Positions 23,760 to 32,772 of a stretch of DNA of 64,000 nucleotides are shown here, in pieces. The position numbers and the translations under genes are program-made. Origin of the DNA: an uncultured Eubacteriales bacterium (GTDB lineage Bacteria; Bacillota; Clostridia; Oscillospirales; QAMX01); the NCBI GenBank assembly GCA_934546935.1, contig CAKTEH010000002.1, positions 62,001 through 126,000 of the forward strand, written 5' to 3'. How positions within the stretch are numbered: the first letter of the stretch is position 1; each line of letters begins with the position of its first letter. The notes beneath the pieces were generated by a model that ran no database searches, was not told the origin of the DNA, and was given only the letters and a program-made list of their open reading frames with translations.

Positions 23760-24620
23760 ATGAAAATTCAGCGCGTTGTGTTTTATGTATCGCGGCGTAC
23801 GGGCGCACAGCAGGTCGCGCAAACCTGCGCACAGCTGCTTTCCCGCGCGGGTATCCAGCTGTGCGCGCCTGCAGACTACAGCCGCCCGGTCATGCTTGCA
23901 CCGCAAATTGCGCTCGTACCCGATGAAGAGGCTGCGCAGGGCGCAGACCTGGCGCTGGTCATCGGGGGTGACGGCACTATCCTGCGCGCCACCTATGACG
24001 CCGCCCCCCTGGGCATTCCTATCCTTGGCATCAATATGGGACGGCTCGGCTTTTTAAGCGAGCTGGAGCCGGAGGAAACCGGTCTGCTGGAGAAGGTCCT
24101 GTCGGGGGACTATACCACAGAGCCGCGCATGATGCTGTCTGCTTGTGTAGAGCGGGAGGGACAGACGCTGTTCCAGGCCCATGCGCTCAACGACGTGTGT
24201 ATCAACCGCGTCCCGGATCGGAAAATTCTTTCCCTCGATATCCTTTCTGACCGGCAATCTATCGCGCGTTTCCGCGCTGACGGCGTTATCATTTCCACGC
24301 CGACCGGCTCAACCGCCTATTCCATGTCCGCCGGCGGGCCTATTATTGAACCGACCCTGCAAAATATGACCATTACGCCCATTTGTGCGCATGGGCTTTA
24401 TGCAAAAAGCTTCGTGCTTGCGCCACAGCGGCGTATCCGTCTGGAACTTGCCGACAGCCACGGCGCCATGCTGATCCCAGACGGCCGCCCGGGCTTCCCG
24501 CTCAATTCCCACGACAGCGTCAGCATCAGCCAGTCGCCCTATACAGCGCAGCTTGTCCGCATCAAGGGCAAAAGCGTATACGAGCTTATCCGGGATAAAT
24601 TAAACTACGACTATACCTGA
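23760..24620 (+). CDS. nadK: NAD kinase
   Basis: A 286-residue enzyme making NADP from NAD. The GGDGT motif is in LALVIGGDGTILRATYDAAP (about residue 68). NMGRLGFLSEL and the glycine-rich GSTAYSMSAGGPI follow, and HALNDVCINR contributes the conserved Asn-Asp. Start ATG 23760 has a weak GGGA site. It lies 29 bases after dxs and 30 before argR, in one operon. Confidence 0.96.
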   Translation: MKIQRVVFYVSRRTGAQQVAQTCAQLLSRAGIQLCAPADYSRPVMLAPQIALVPDEEAAQGADLALVIGGDGTILRATYDAAPLGIPILGINMGRLGFLSELEPEETGLLEKVLSGDYTTEPRMMLSACVEREGQTLFQAHALNDVCINRVPDRKILSLDILSDRQSIARFRADGVIISTPTGSTAYSMSAGGPIIEPTLQNMTITPICAHGLYAKSFVLAPQRRIRLELADSHGAMLIPDGRPGFPLNSHDSVSISQSPYTAQLVRIKGKSVYELIRDKLNYDYT

Positions 24621-24650
24621 TAGAGAGATAGAAAAGGGAGGAAACAGTCT

Positions 24651-25103
24651 ATGAAATTCCAGCGCCAGTCCAAAATTCTCGAGCTGATCGAAAAGGAAAA
24701 AATCGACACCCAGGAGGAACTTTCCCGGCGGCTGAAGGAGTGGGGATTTGCCACAACCCAAGCCACCATTTCCCGTGATATCAAGGAGCTCCGCCTGGTC
24801 AAGGTCATGACGCCGGACGGTACTTATAAGTACACCGCCGCAACGACGGAAAATGAAGTCAGCATGATGGGCCGCATCCGCAATATTTTCAAAGAATGTG
24901 TCGTCGGCATCAACAGCGCCCAGAACCTTGTTGTGATTAAAACCCTGCCGGGTCTCGGCTCCGCAGCAGGCTATGCCATCGACGCGATCCACCATCCGGA
25001 GGTAATCGGCTCTATTGCAGGAGACGATACGGTCTTTGTCGTCATTTCGGACACAGAAAAGGCCGAGGTTTTCCGGGAAGAAGCGCGCTCGCTTTTGGAC
25101 TGA
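24651..25103 (+). CDS. argR: arginine repressor ArgR/AhrC
   Basis: A 150-residue hexameric regulator. The N-terminal winged helix has QEELSRRLKEWGFATTQATISRDIKELRLVK, with the recognition-helix motif ATxSRDIK. The C-terminal arginine-binding domain contains GLGSAAGYAIDAIHHPEVIGSIAGDDTVFV, where the GSA and GDDT segments bind arginine. Length is standard. ATG 24651 is behind GGGAGG. In Clostridia it is commonly embedded before recN rather than beside arginine genes, as seen here; no ARG-box is obvious upstream. Confidence 0.96.
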   Translation: MKFQRQSKILELIEKEKIDTQEELSRRLKEWGFATTQATISRDIKELRLVKVMTPDGTYKYTAATTENEVSMMGRIRNIFKECVVGINSAQNLVVIKTLPGLGSAAGYAIDAIHHPEVIGSIAGDDTVFVVISDTEKAEVFREEARSLLD

Positions 25104-25155
25104 ATGAAAAAGGGACGGGGAAACCTGTTTTCCTTCATGGTTTGGATGGTTAACT

Positions 25156-26874
25156 ATGCTTTTGGCACTACATCTGGAAAATATGGCGGTTATTGAATCC
25201 GTGGATATTGAGTTTCTGCCTGGTTTCAATGTACTCACCGGCGAAACCGGCGCGGGGAAATCGATTATTGTCGATGCCATCGGCGCCGTGCTCGGCGGGC
25301 GCATCAGCCGCGATATTGTACGTTCCGGCGCCCCGCGCGCGGAGGTCTCGGCGCTGTTCGGCGGCTTCACCGAAGCGGCCGCAGCCGAGCTGCAGGCTGT
25401 AGGCGCGCAGCCGGACGAGGACGGTTACTTACTTCTGCAAAGGGTTATCATGCCTGACGGCCGCGGCTCCTGCCGCTTGAACGGCCGGCCGTCCACCGCA
25501 GCGCTTTTTCGTGCCGCCGCGCCCTACCTTGTTAATATCCATGGACAGCATGACAGCCAGCAGCTTTTAAATGAAGCAAGCCACCTGCGCTACCTCGACG
25601 CTTATGCGGGTGTCGGAGAGCCCCTTTCCCGGTACAAAGAGGCATATGGGCGCTACTGTGATACGCGCCGCACCCTCAACGCGCTTAATACCGATGAAGC
25701 GGAAAAAGCGCGGCGCATGGATATGCTGAAATTCCAAATCACACAGCTTGAGCGCGCGCATTTAAAACCGGGTGAAGAAGAAAAACTCTATGCCCGCCGC
25801 AGTATCCTTTCTAATTCTGAAAAGCTTTCAAAAGCGCTTGGGGAAGCTTCCGGGCTGCTGTCCGGCGGCGGAGAAACGCCCGGCGCCGTAGAATCGGTCG
25901 AGCAGGCCGCCGCAGCGCTGCGGCGGGTTGCGCACGTAAGCCCCAACATTGAAAAAGCCTGTACGCTCCTTTCAGAGCTCTCCTATTCCCTTTCCGACGC
26001 CGCGCAGGAAGTGGAAGCGCTTTTTGACGGCATCGAATATTCTGAACGGGAGCTCGACGCCATTGAATCGCGGATCGATGTACTGACACGCCTGGGACGC
26101 CGCTACGGGCCCGGCGTAGATGCAATGCTCGCTTATCTTGAAAAAAGCAGGACGCAGCTTGCACAGATCGAATCTGCGGATGAGCGGCGTGCCGAATTGG
26201 AAACGGAGCTTGGAAAACGCCGCAGCCAGGCTCTTGTACTGGCACAGCAGCTGAGCCAGGCACGGCTGGAAGCCGCACAGCGGCTGGAAAAGGAAATCCG
26301 CGCCCAGCTTACCTATCTCGATATGCCGCGCGCCGTATTTCAGGTTGCGCTTTCCCGTCCGCCGGCGCCCGGCGAGGAACTGGGGCCCGACGGCATCGAC
26401 CGCGCCGCTTTCTACATTTCCGTTAACGCGGGAGAAGCGCCCAAGCCGCTTTCGCGCGTTGCCTCCGGCGGCGAGCTTTCGCGCATTATGCTGGCAATTA
26501 AAAACGTACTGGCTGCCGGCGACAGCGTCGGCACCATGGTTTTTGATGAGATTGATACCGGCATTTCCGGCCGCGCAGCACAAAAGGTCGCCCGGCGCAT
26601 CGCAAGCCTTGCGCGCGCGCGCCAAGTCCTGTGCGTCACCCATCTGACGCAGATCGCCGCTATGGCGGACCGGCATTTCTTTATTGAAAAAGGCGAACAC
26701 GCAGGCCGTTCCTTTACCCAGGTACGCATCCTTGACGGCGCCCAGCGTGCCGGCGAGCTTGCCCGCATCAGCTCCGGCGAGTCTATTACCCAGTCGGCGC
26801 TCGATGCCGCGCAGGAAATGCTTGACGAATGCGCGCAGTATAAACTCAATTTATCTTCCGGAGAATCCACATGA
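25156..26874 (+). CDS. recN: DNA repair protein RecN
   Basis: A 572-residue SMC-like ATPase acting early in double-strand-break repair. The Walker A is GETGAGKSIIVDAIG (about residue 30). A coiled-coil middle follows, with many Ala, Glu, Leu and Arg residues at 150-350. The ABC signature is ASGGELSRIMLAIK and Walker B is MVFDEIDTGISG. The ending FIEKGEHAGRSFTQVRIL is typical. It overlaps the next start by four bases (ATGA type), so translation is coupled to lepA. The ribosome binding site at ATG 25156 is weak. Confidence 0.96.
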   Translation: MLLALHLENMAVIESVDIEFLPGFNVLTGETGAGKSIIVDAIGAVLGGRISRDIVRSGAPRAEVSALFGGFTEAAAAELQAVGAQPDEDGYLLLQRVIMPDGRGSCRLNGRPSTAALFRAAAPYLVNIHGQHDSQQLLNEASHLRYLDAYAGVGEPLSRYKEAYGRYCDTRRTLNALNTDEAEKARRMDMLKFQITQLERAHLKPGEEEKLYARRSILSNSEKLSKALGEASGLLSGGGETPGAVESVEQAAAALRRVAHVSPNIEKACTLLSELSYSLSDAAQEVEALFDGIEYSERELDAIESRIDVLTRLGRRYGPGVDAMLAYLEKSRTQLAQIESADERRAELETELGKRRSQALVLAQQLSQARLEAAQRLEKEIRAQLTYLDMPRAVFQVALSRPPAPGEELGPDGIDRAAFYISVNAGEAPKPLSRVASGGELSRIMLAIKNVLAAGDSVGTMVFDEIDTGISGRAAQKVARRIASLARARQVLCVTHLTQIAAMADRHFFIEKGEHAGRSFTQVRILDGAQRAGELARISSGESITQSALDAAQEMLDECAQYKLNLSSGEST

Positions 26875-28673
26875 AGCAGAAAAATATCCGCAATTTCTCC
26901 ATCATTGCCCATATTGACCATGGAAAAAGCACGCTTTCCGACCGGCTCATCGAGCTGTGCCAGGCTGTAGACGCACGAAACATGGAAAGCCAGCTGCTCG
27001 ACAACATGGATCTGGAGCGCGAGCGCGGCATCACGATCAAAGCGCGGGCTGTCCGGCTGGACTACAAGGCAGACGATGGGGAAATCTATCATTTTAATCT
27101 GATCGACACGCCCGGCCATGTCGACTTCAACTATGAAGTCAGCCGTTCCCTTGCTGCATGTGAGGGAGCCGTACTGGTTGTCGACGCCTCGCAGGGCGTC
27201 GAAGCGCAAACGCTGGCCAACACCTATCTTGCCCTTGAGCATGACCTTGAAGTCGTGCCGGTTATTAATAAAATCGACCTCCCCGCAGCGGATCCTGCGC
27301 GGGTAAAAGCTGAAATTGAAGACATAATCGGTATAGTTGCCGAAGATGCGCCGGAAATTTCTGCAAAAAACGGCGTAAACGTGGAAGCTGTGCCGGAATG
27401 CATTGTCAAAAATGTGCCGCCGCCCGACGGAGATCCGGATGCGCCGCTGCGCGCGCTGATTTTCGACAGTCAATATGACCCATACCGCGGCGTTATTGTC
27501 TATATCCGCATTTTTGACGGTACGCTTAAAGTAGGAGACCGCGTGCGCATGCTGGCTACCGGCGCGGAGTTCGAAGTGGTTGACTGCGGTTATATGCGGC
27601 CGCTTTCGCTGGAAAGCACGCCTGCGCTCTCCGCCGGCGAGGTCGGCTATTTCACCGCAAGCATCAAAAGCCTGGGGGATACCCAGGTTGGCGATACCGT
27701 TACCCTTGCCGCCAATCCCTGCAAACAGGCGCTCCCCGGTTACCGCAAAGTCCAGTCCATGGTTTATTCCGGCGTCTACCCTGCTGACGGCGCGCGCTAT
27801 GACGACCTGCACGACGCGCTGGACAAGCTGGTGTTAAACGACGCGTCGCTTTCTTATGAGCCGGAAACCTCAACTGCGCTGGGATTCGGTTTCCGCTGCG
27901 GCTTCTTGGGCCTTCTGCATATGGAAGTCATTATCGAACGGCTGGAACGCGAATTCAACCTTGAACTCATTACCACCGCGCCCAGCGTCGTTTACCGCGT
28001 CACACTCAACTCAGGGGAAGCCATTTATGTGGACAACCCGCTGAAATACCCCGATCCGGCACAGATCGATTTTTCCGAAGAGCCCTTCGTTAAGGCCAGC
28101 ATTATGACGCCGACCGATTATGTCGGCAACATCATGGAGCTGTGTCAGGATCGCCGCGGTGTGTTCCGCGATATGAAATATCTGGAAAAGACCCGCGTGG
28201 AAATCCATTATGAGCTGCCGCTCAACGAAATTATCTATGATTTTTTCGACGCGCTGAAATCCCGGACGCGCGGCTATGCATCGCTTGACTACGAATTCCT
28301 GGGCTATCAGAAATCGGATCTTGTCAAGCTTGATATTATGCTCAACGGTGAGATTGTCGACGCCCTTTCCTTCATCGTCCACCGTGAAAAAGCCTATCCG
28401 CGCGCGCGGCGCATCTGCGAAAAGCTTAAAGACAATATCCCGCGCCAGCTCTTTGAAATCCCGGTGCAGGCCTGTATCGGCGGCAAAATCATCGCCCGGG
28501 AAACCGTAAAGGCGCTGCGCAAGGACGTCCTGGCCAAATGTTACGGCGGCGATATTACCCGCAAAAAGAAGCTTTTGGAGAAACAGAAAGAGGGCAAGAA
28601 AAAGATGCGTTCCATCGGCACGGTGGAGGTCTCGCACGAAGCCTTCATGGCTGTACTCAAATTCGATGAGTAA
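26871..28673 (+). CDS. lepA: elongation factor 4 (LepA)
   Basis: A 600-residue ribosome-bound GTPase that back-translocates or remodels stalled ribosomes. AHIDHGKSTLSDRL carries G1, then RGITIKA, DTPGHVDFNYEVSR and NKIDLPAADP. The unique C-terminal domain includes ARETVKALRKDVLAKCYGGDI followed by TRKKKLLEKQKEGKKKMR. Length is exactly that of the family. Start ATG 26871 overlaps the recN stop and has GGAG upstream. Confidence 0.97.
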   Translation: MKQKNIRNFSIIAHIDHGKSTLSDRLIELCQAVDARNMESQLLDNMDLERERGITIKARAVRLDYKADDGEIYHFNLIDTPGHVDFNYEVSRSLAACEGAVLVVDASQGVEAQTLANTYLALEHDLEVVPVINKIDLPAADPARVKAEIEDIIGIVAEDAPEISAKNGVNVEAVPECIVKNVPPPDGDPDAPLRALIFDSQYDPYRGVIVYIRIFDGTLKVGDRVRMLATGAEFEVVDCGYMRPLSLESTPALSAGEVGYFTASIKSLGDTQVGDTVTLAANPCKQALPGYRKVQSMVYSGVYPADGARYDDLHDALDKLVLNDASLSYEPETSTALGFGFRCGFLGLLHMEVIIERLEREFNLELITTAPSVVYRVTLNSGEAIYVDNPLKYPDPAQIDFSEEPFVKASIMTPTDYVGNIMELCQDRRGVFRDMKYLEKTRVEIHYELPLNEIIYDFFDALKSRTRGYASLDYEFLGYQKSDLVKLDIMLNGEIVDALSFIVHREKAYPRARRICEKLKDNIPRQLFEIPVQACIGGKIIARETVKALRKDVLAKCYGGDITRKKKLLEKQKEGKKKMRSIGTVEVSHEAFMAVLKFDE

Positions 28674-29826
28674 GCCGGTGCAAAAAGCCGGCGTTTACCT
28701 GCATATCCCTTTCTGCTCCGGCAAATGCCTCTACTGCGACTTCTATTCCACGCCCGCATCTCCGGAAATTATGGATGCTTATACTGCCGCGCTCTGCCGC
28801 CATATCCGGCAGACGCCGGGACGTCCGGAGGCAGATACCGTATATTTCGGCGGCGGGACGCCCTCACTGCTGGGTGTGGAGCACTTGCGCACGATCCTCG
28901 ACGCCGTGCGCGCCGCATTTGCGCTTTCCCCGGATGCGCAGGTTACGCTGGAAGCGAATCCCGGCGATTTATGCCTGTCTGCCGGACAGCCTGAGGACCC
29001 AGATATAGTACTGCCGGCACTGCGCTGCGCCGGCTTCGACCGGCTGAGTTTTGGCGTACAGTCCGCCTGCGACGCAGAGCTTGTTATGCTCGGCCGCCGT
29101 CACCGGTTTCATGAGGCCAGGATGGCTGTAACCGCAGCGCAAAACGCCGGATTTTCCGATATCTCCCTTGATCTTATGTATGCCCTCCCCGGACAGTCAA
29201 TGGACGGATGGCTGGCAAGCGTCCACACCCTTATCGCGCTTGCGCCGCAGCATATTTCCTGCTACGCGCTCAAACTGGAGCCGGACGCGCCGCTGTGTGC
29301 CCGCGCCGCGGAAATTCCCGATGAGGACACACAGCTTGCGATGTATCTTGCTATGGTGGAAACGCTTGCGCGCGCCGGTTACCGGCAATATGAAATCTCA
29401 AATTTTGCCCGGCCTGGTTTTGCCTCCCGCCATAACTGCAAATACTGGACCGGCGCGCCCTATTATGGCTTCGGGCCTTCAGCGCACGGATTTGCAGGCG
29501 GCGTACGCTACGCCTGGGCTGATGATACCGCCGCATATATCCGTGGCGAACACCGGTATAAAGAATACACAAAACTCAGCCTCCGCGACAAGATCGAAGA
29601 GCGGCTGATGCTGGCGCTCCGCACGGCGGACGGGCTGGACTTTTCCGGATTTTCTGAAGAATTTGCGCAGGATCCACAAAACTTCATAAAAATCCTCGAC
29701 AAATATATCCCGGCAGATTATGTACAGCGTACAGGGCTGCGCTGCAGGCTGACGCCGAAAGGTATGTTTGTCTCCGATTACATTATTGCCGAGCTTTTCG
29801 GCGCAATCGAGGAAAGGAATGCATAA
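28666..29826 (+). CDS. hemW: radical SAM heme chaperone HemW
   Basis: A 386-residue radical SAM protein. The cluster motif CxxxCxxC is in HIPFCSGKCLYCDFYS, near residue 17. YFGGGTPSLL and EANPGD are the SAM-binding segments, and the HemN_C domain lies at about 290-370. The short N-terminus before the cluster fits HemW (heme trafficking) rather than HemN (coproporphyrinogen dehydrogenase). It overlaps lepA by eight bases and has no clear ribosome binding site of its own, pointing to translational coupling. hrcA, which often follows in Firmicutes, is replaced here by an ACT/UPF0210 pair. Confidence 0.93.
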   Translation: MSKPVQKAGVYLHIPFCSGKCLYCDFYSTPASPEIMDAYTAALCRHIRQTPGRPEADTVYFGGGTPSLLGVEHLRTILDAVRAAFALSPDAQVTLEANPGDLCLSAGQPEDPDIVLPALRCAGFDRLSFGVQSACDAELVMLGRRHRFHEARMAVTAAQNAGFSDISLDLMYALPGQSMDGWLASVHTLIALAPQHISCYALKLEPDAPLCARAAEIPDEDTQLAMYLAMVETLARAGYRQYEISNFARPGFASRHNCKYWTGAPYYGFGPSAHGFAGGVRYAWADDTAAYIRGEHRYKEYTKLSLRDKIEERLMLALRTADGLDFSGFSEEFAQDPQNFIKILDKYIPADYVQRTGLRCRLTPKGMFVSDYIIAELFGAIEERNA

Positions 29827-29827
29827 A

Positions 29828-30097
29828 ATGAGAGCAGTCATCACTGTAATCGGCCGCGATGCCGTCGGCATCATTGCCAATACCTCGGCCATCCTCTCGC
29901 ACAGCAACGTCAATATCCTGGATATCAACCAAAGCGTTTACGCCGATATTTTTGCCATGGTCATGTTTGTAGATATTTCTGAAAGCACGGTTCCCTTTGC
30001 TGAACTGCAAAAACAGCTGGAGGCAGAAGGCAACCGACTGGGCGTTGTTATCCATGCCATGCATGAGGATATCTTCCGTGCAATGCATGAAATCTGA
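29828..30097 (+). CDS. ACT domain protein, UPF0237 family
   Basis: An 89-residue protein consisting of one ACT domain: RAVITVIGRDAVGIIANTSAILSHSNVNILDINQSVY is the beta-alpha-beta start with the ligand-turn Gly. The frame is open from 29768, but that would overlap hemW; ATG 29828 follows AAAGGA and gives the family length. UPF0237 proteins are thought to sense amino acids. It lies 15 bases before the UPF0210 gene, an association seen across Firmicutes and archaea that implies a joint job. Confidence 0.9.
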   Translation: MRAVITVIGRDAVGIIANTSAILSHSNVNILDINQSVYADIFAMVMFVDISESTVPFAELQKQLEAEGNRLGVVIHAMHEDIFRAMHEI

Positions 30098-30112
30098 TAA
30101 AGGAGCTGCGAT

Positions 30113-31471
30113 ATGATCTCAAGCCGCGATATCTTGGAAACCATTCAGATGATCCACGAGGAGCATCTGGATATCCGCACCATTACCATGGGCATCTCGC
30201 TTTTCGATTGCGCAAGCGAGGATATGGATGCGCTTTGTACGCGGATTTACGATAAAATCACAAAAAAAGCCGAACATCTGGTTCGTACCGGCGAGGAAAT
30301 CGAGCGCGATCTGGGCATTCCCATCATCAATAAGCGGATCTCCGTCACACCGGTTTCCCTTGTCGCCGGGGCCTGCCGTGCCGGCTCCTATGTCCCGGTT
30401 GCAAAAGCACTCGACCGCGCCGCACGCGAAGTCGGCGTTAATTTCCTCGGCGGCTTTTCCGCACTGGTACATAAGGGGTACACGCAAGGCGACCACATCC
30501 TGATCGAATCCATCCCGGAAGCGCTGGCTGAAACGCAGGTGGTATGCTCTTGTGTTAATGTCGCGACCACAAAGGCCGGGATCAACATGGACGCCGTTGC
30601 ACAAATGGGGCGTGTAATCCGGCGCGCTGCGTTTCTAACAAAAGACGAAGGTTCCATTGGCTGCGCAAAGCTGGTTGTTTTTGCCAACGTCCCCGAAGAT
30701 AATCCCTTTATGGCAGGCGCTTTCCATGGCGTCGGCGAGCCGGAAACCGTTATCAATGTCGGCGTATCGGGACCAGGCGTAGTACGCGCCGCCGTCGAGC
30801 GCGCCGGCGACTGCGACCTGGCGGCGCTTGCGGAGATCATCAAGCGCACCGCTTTTAAAATCACGCGGGTCGGGCAGCTTGTGGCCAATGAAGCTTCCGC
30901 GCGCCTTGACGTCCCCTTTGGCATCGTCGATCTCTCCCTTGCGCCGACGCCGGCCATCGGCGATTCCGTTGCGCACATCCTGGAAGCGATGGGGCTGGAA
31001 TGCTGCGGCGGCGCCGGTACAACAGCGGCGCTGGCTATGCTCAACGACGCGGTAAAAAAAGGCGGCGTTATGGCTTCCAACCATGTTGGAGGGTTGTCCG
31101 GCGCATTTATCCCCGTCAGCGAGGACGCGGGTATGGTAGACGCCGTGCGCGCCGGTGTGCTTAAGCTCGACAAGCTAGAAGCGATGACCGCTGTCTGCTC
31201 GGTTGGGCTGGACATGATCGCGATCCCCGGCGACACACCGGAAGAGGTCATTTCCGCCATCATCGCAGATGAGATATCCATCGGCGTCGCCAACAACAAA
31301 ACCACCGCCTGCCGCCTGATCCCTGCTTACGGTCTAAAACCCGGAGACGAAGTCAGCTTCGGCGGCCTGCTGGGCGCTGCGCCGGTAATGGACGTGTGCA
31401 TGCGTTCCCCGGCAAAGCTGATTTCCCGCGGCGGACGCATCCCCGCACCGATCCACAGCCTCAGGAACTAA
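30113..31471 (+). CDS. PFL family protein UPF0210 (DUF711)
   Basis: A 452-residue protein of the UPF0210 family, distantly related to glycyl-radical pyruvate-formate lyases by fold. Recognisable blocks are DIRTITMGISLFDCA at the N-terminus, INKRISVTPVSL, GGFSALVHKGYT, CSCVNVATTKAGINMDAV and a C-terminal GLDMIAIPGDTPEEVISAIIADE. Length matches the family (about 450). The function is not established; the conserved ACT partner just upstream suggests amino-acid-responsive control. The operon ends at the terminator at 31477-31527. Confidence 0.92.
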   Translation: MISSRDILETIQMIHEEHLDIRTITMGISLFDCASEDMDALCTRIYDKITKKAEHLVRTGEEIERDLGIPIINKRISVTPVSLVAGACRAGSYVPVAKALDRAAREVGVNFLGGFSALVHKGYTQGDHILIESIPEALAETQVVCSCVNVATTKAGINMDAVAQMGRVIRRAAFLTKDEGSIGCAKLVVFANVPEDNPFMAGAFHGVGEPETVINVGVSGPGVVRAAVERAGDCDLAALAEIIKRTAFKITRVGQLVANEASARLDVPFGIVDLSLAPTPAIGDSVAHILEAMGLECCGGAGTTAALAMLNDAVKKGGVMASNHVGGLSGAFIPVSEDAGMVDAVRAGVLKLDKLEAMTAVCSVGLDMIAIPGDTPEEVISAIIADEISIGVANNKTTACRLIPAYGLKPGDEVSFGGLLGAAPVMDVCMRSPAKLISRGGRIPAPIHSLRN

Positions 31472-31476
31472 AATTT

Positions 31477-31527
31477 CCCCCGAAGCAGCACTTTGATAAA
31501 AGTCTTGCATCGGGGGATTGCTTTTTT
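31477..31527 (+). terminator. intrinsic terminator after the UPF0210 gene
   Basis: CCCCCGA and TCGGGGG pair, extended after one mismatch by GCA with TGC, around a loop of about 20 bases, followed by ATTGCTTTTTT. It closes the dxs-to-UPF0210 run. Confidence 0.75.
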
Positions 31528-31605
31528 AAAACCGCTGCACCTTTATGTTTTTATGCGCCGTTGAATTTCTTTGATCCGGCGCTAAAATTTCAATAGGAGT
31601 TTCAA

Positions 31606-32718
31606 ATGGCAAACCTTTTCGACTATCTCGACTGGCGCGGCGACCTGCCTTTCTCCCAATCCCCATTTTGTGATATCGACGCGCTGATCTTTTCACGGTT
31701 GGCTTATCTTCCCTTTGATGCTATCGTAGACAATACGCATAGGACCTGCACCCTGCCCAATGCGGCGCAGCAGCTCCTTTCCAGCCCCGAGGCGCTCTCC
31801 CGGATCCGCAACCCGCAGGATCTGCAGCTTCTGAAGCGTATTCCCCTGACCCCACGCTTCTGCGAAATCCGTCTGTCCCATTTCCGCAGCCGCCTGGACG
31901 CGCAGCATGCCGAGCAATTTTGCGCTATATGCCTGCATATAGACGGCGGCACACGCTTTCTGGCCTTCCGCGGCACAGATAATACCCTTGCCGGATGGAA
32001 AGAGGATTTTAATATGAGTTTCCTCTCACCGGTGCCCGGCCAGCTGGACGCACTGGCTTATATGATGGAAATTGCAGGGGAAGGTTCTGCACAGCTGTAC
32101 CTGGGCGGCCATTCCAAAGGCGGGAATCTGGCCGTTTACGCCGCAGCCTTTGCCCCGCCTCCTGTACAGGCACGCATATGCCGCGTTTTCAATCATGACG
32201 GCCCCGGATTCCCTTCAGATGTACTGACCTCGCCCGGTTACACCGCGCTTGGAAAAAAACTTCGCGCAATTATCCCCCAATCCTCCATCGTCGGGATGCT
32301 TTTGGAGCATGAAGATAATTATACCATCATACGCAGCACCCAGGCCGGTATTTTCCAACATGATGTGTATTCCTGGCAGGTATTGGGAAATCATTTTATC
32401 TGTCTGGATACCGTGACAAATTCCAGCCGTTTCTTCGACCACACCATTCGCCAGTGGCTTTCGGAGATGACGCCTGCGCAGCGGGAAATGCTAGTCAACA
32501 CGATCTTTGACACAATCGGCGGTAATGCGCAGACCTTGTCTGAACTTACCTCCAATGCGGGCCATACCATACGGCGCATCGTCCATTCCCTTCGCGGTCT
32601 GGAGCCGGAGCAGCAGCGCATGGTCGCAGCAAATCTTGGCAGGCTATGGCACGCAGCCCGGGAAAACTTTTCTGTTTTCCTGCCGCACAAACCGGAAAAA
32701 CCAGATGACGCCTCTTGA
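31606..32718 (+). CDS. DUF2974 (Mbeg1-like) alpha/beta hydrolase
   Basis: A 370-residue lipase-fold protein. The N-terminus NLFDYLDWRGDLPFSQSPFCDIDALIFSRLAYLPFD is the DUF2974 signature. The nucleophile elbow is YLGGHSKGGNLAVYAA, a GxSxG with the typical Lys after Ser. The oxyanion strand is FLAFRGTDNTLAGWKEDF, and a C-terminal helical tail follows. No signal peptide is present, so it is a cytoplasmic esterase or lipase of unknown substrate. The stop codon overlaps the -35 box of the SPFH promoter, so the two genes are tightly packed but separately transcribed. Confidence 0.85.
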   Translation: MANLFDYLDWRGDLPFSQSPFCDIDALIFSRLAYLPFDAIVDNTHRTCTLPNAAQQLLSSPEALSRIRNPQDLQLLKRIPLTPRFCEIRLSHFRSRLDAQHAEQFCAICLHIDGGTRFLAFRGTDNTLAGWKEDFNMSFLSPVPGQLDALAYMMEIAGEGSAQLYLGGHSKGGNLAVYAAAFAPPPVQARICRVFNHDGPGFPSDVLTSPGYTALGKKLRAIIPQSSIVGMLLEHEDNYTIIRSTQAGIFQHDVYSWQVLGNHFICLDTVTNSSRFFDHTIRQWLSEMTPAQREMLVNTIFDTIGGNAQTLSELTSNAGHTIRRIVHSLRGLEPEQQRMVAANLGRLWHAARENFSVFLPHKPEKPDDAS

Positions 32719-32755
32719 CATGTATATATCTTTATGATATTATGATGATATCATA
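32715..32755 (+). promoter_or_regulatory. SPFH promoter with palindromic operator
   Basis: TTGACA (32715-32720), 17-base spacer, TATTAT (32738-32743): a near-consensus promoter. An inverted repeat TATGATAT (32733-32740), 7 bases, ATATCATA (32748-32755) covers the -10 box and the start site, where a bound repressor would block initiation. Confidence 0.75.
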
Positions 32756-32772
32756 TTCTAGGAGGTGTCCCC

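Noticed and set aside
31561..31588. TTGAAT-N16-TAAAAT promoter for the DUF2974 gene
   Set aside because: The start site would fall on the ribosome binding site, leaving almost no leader, so the match may be chance.
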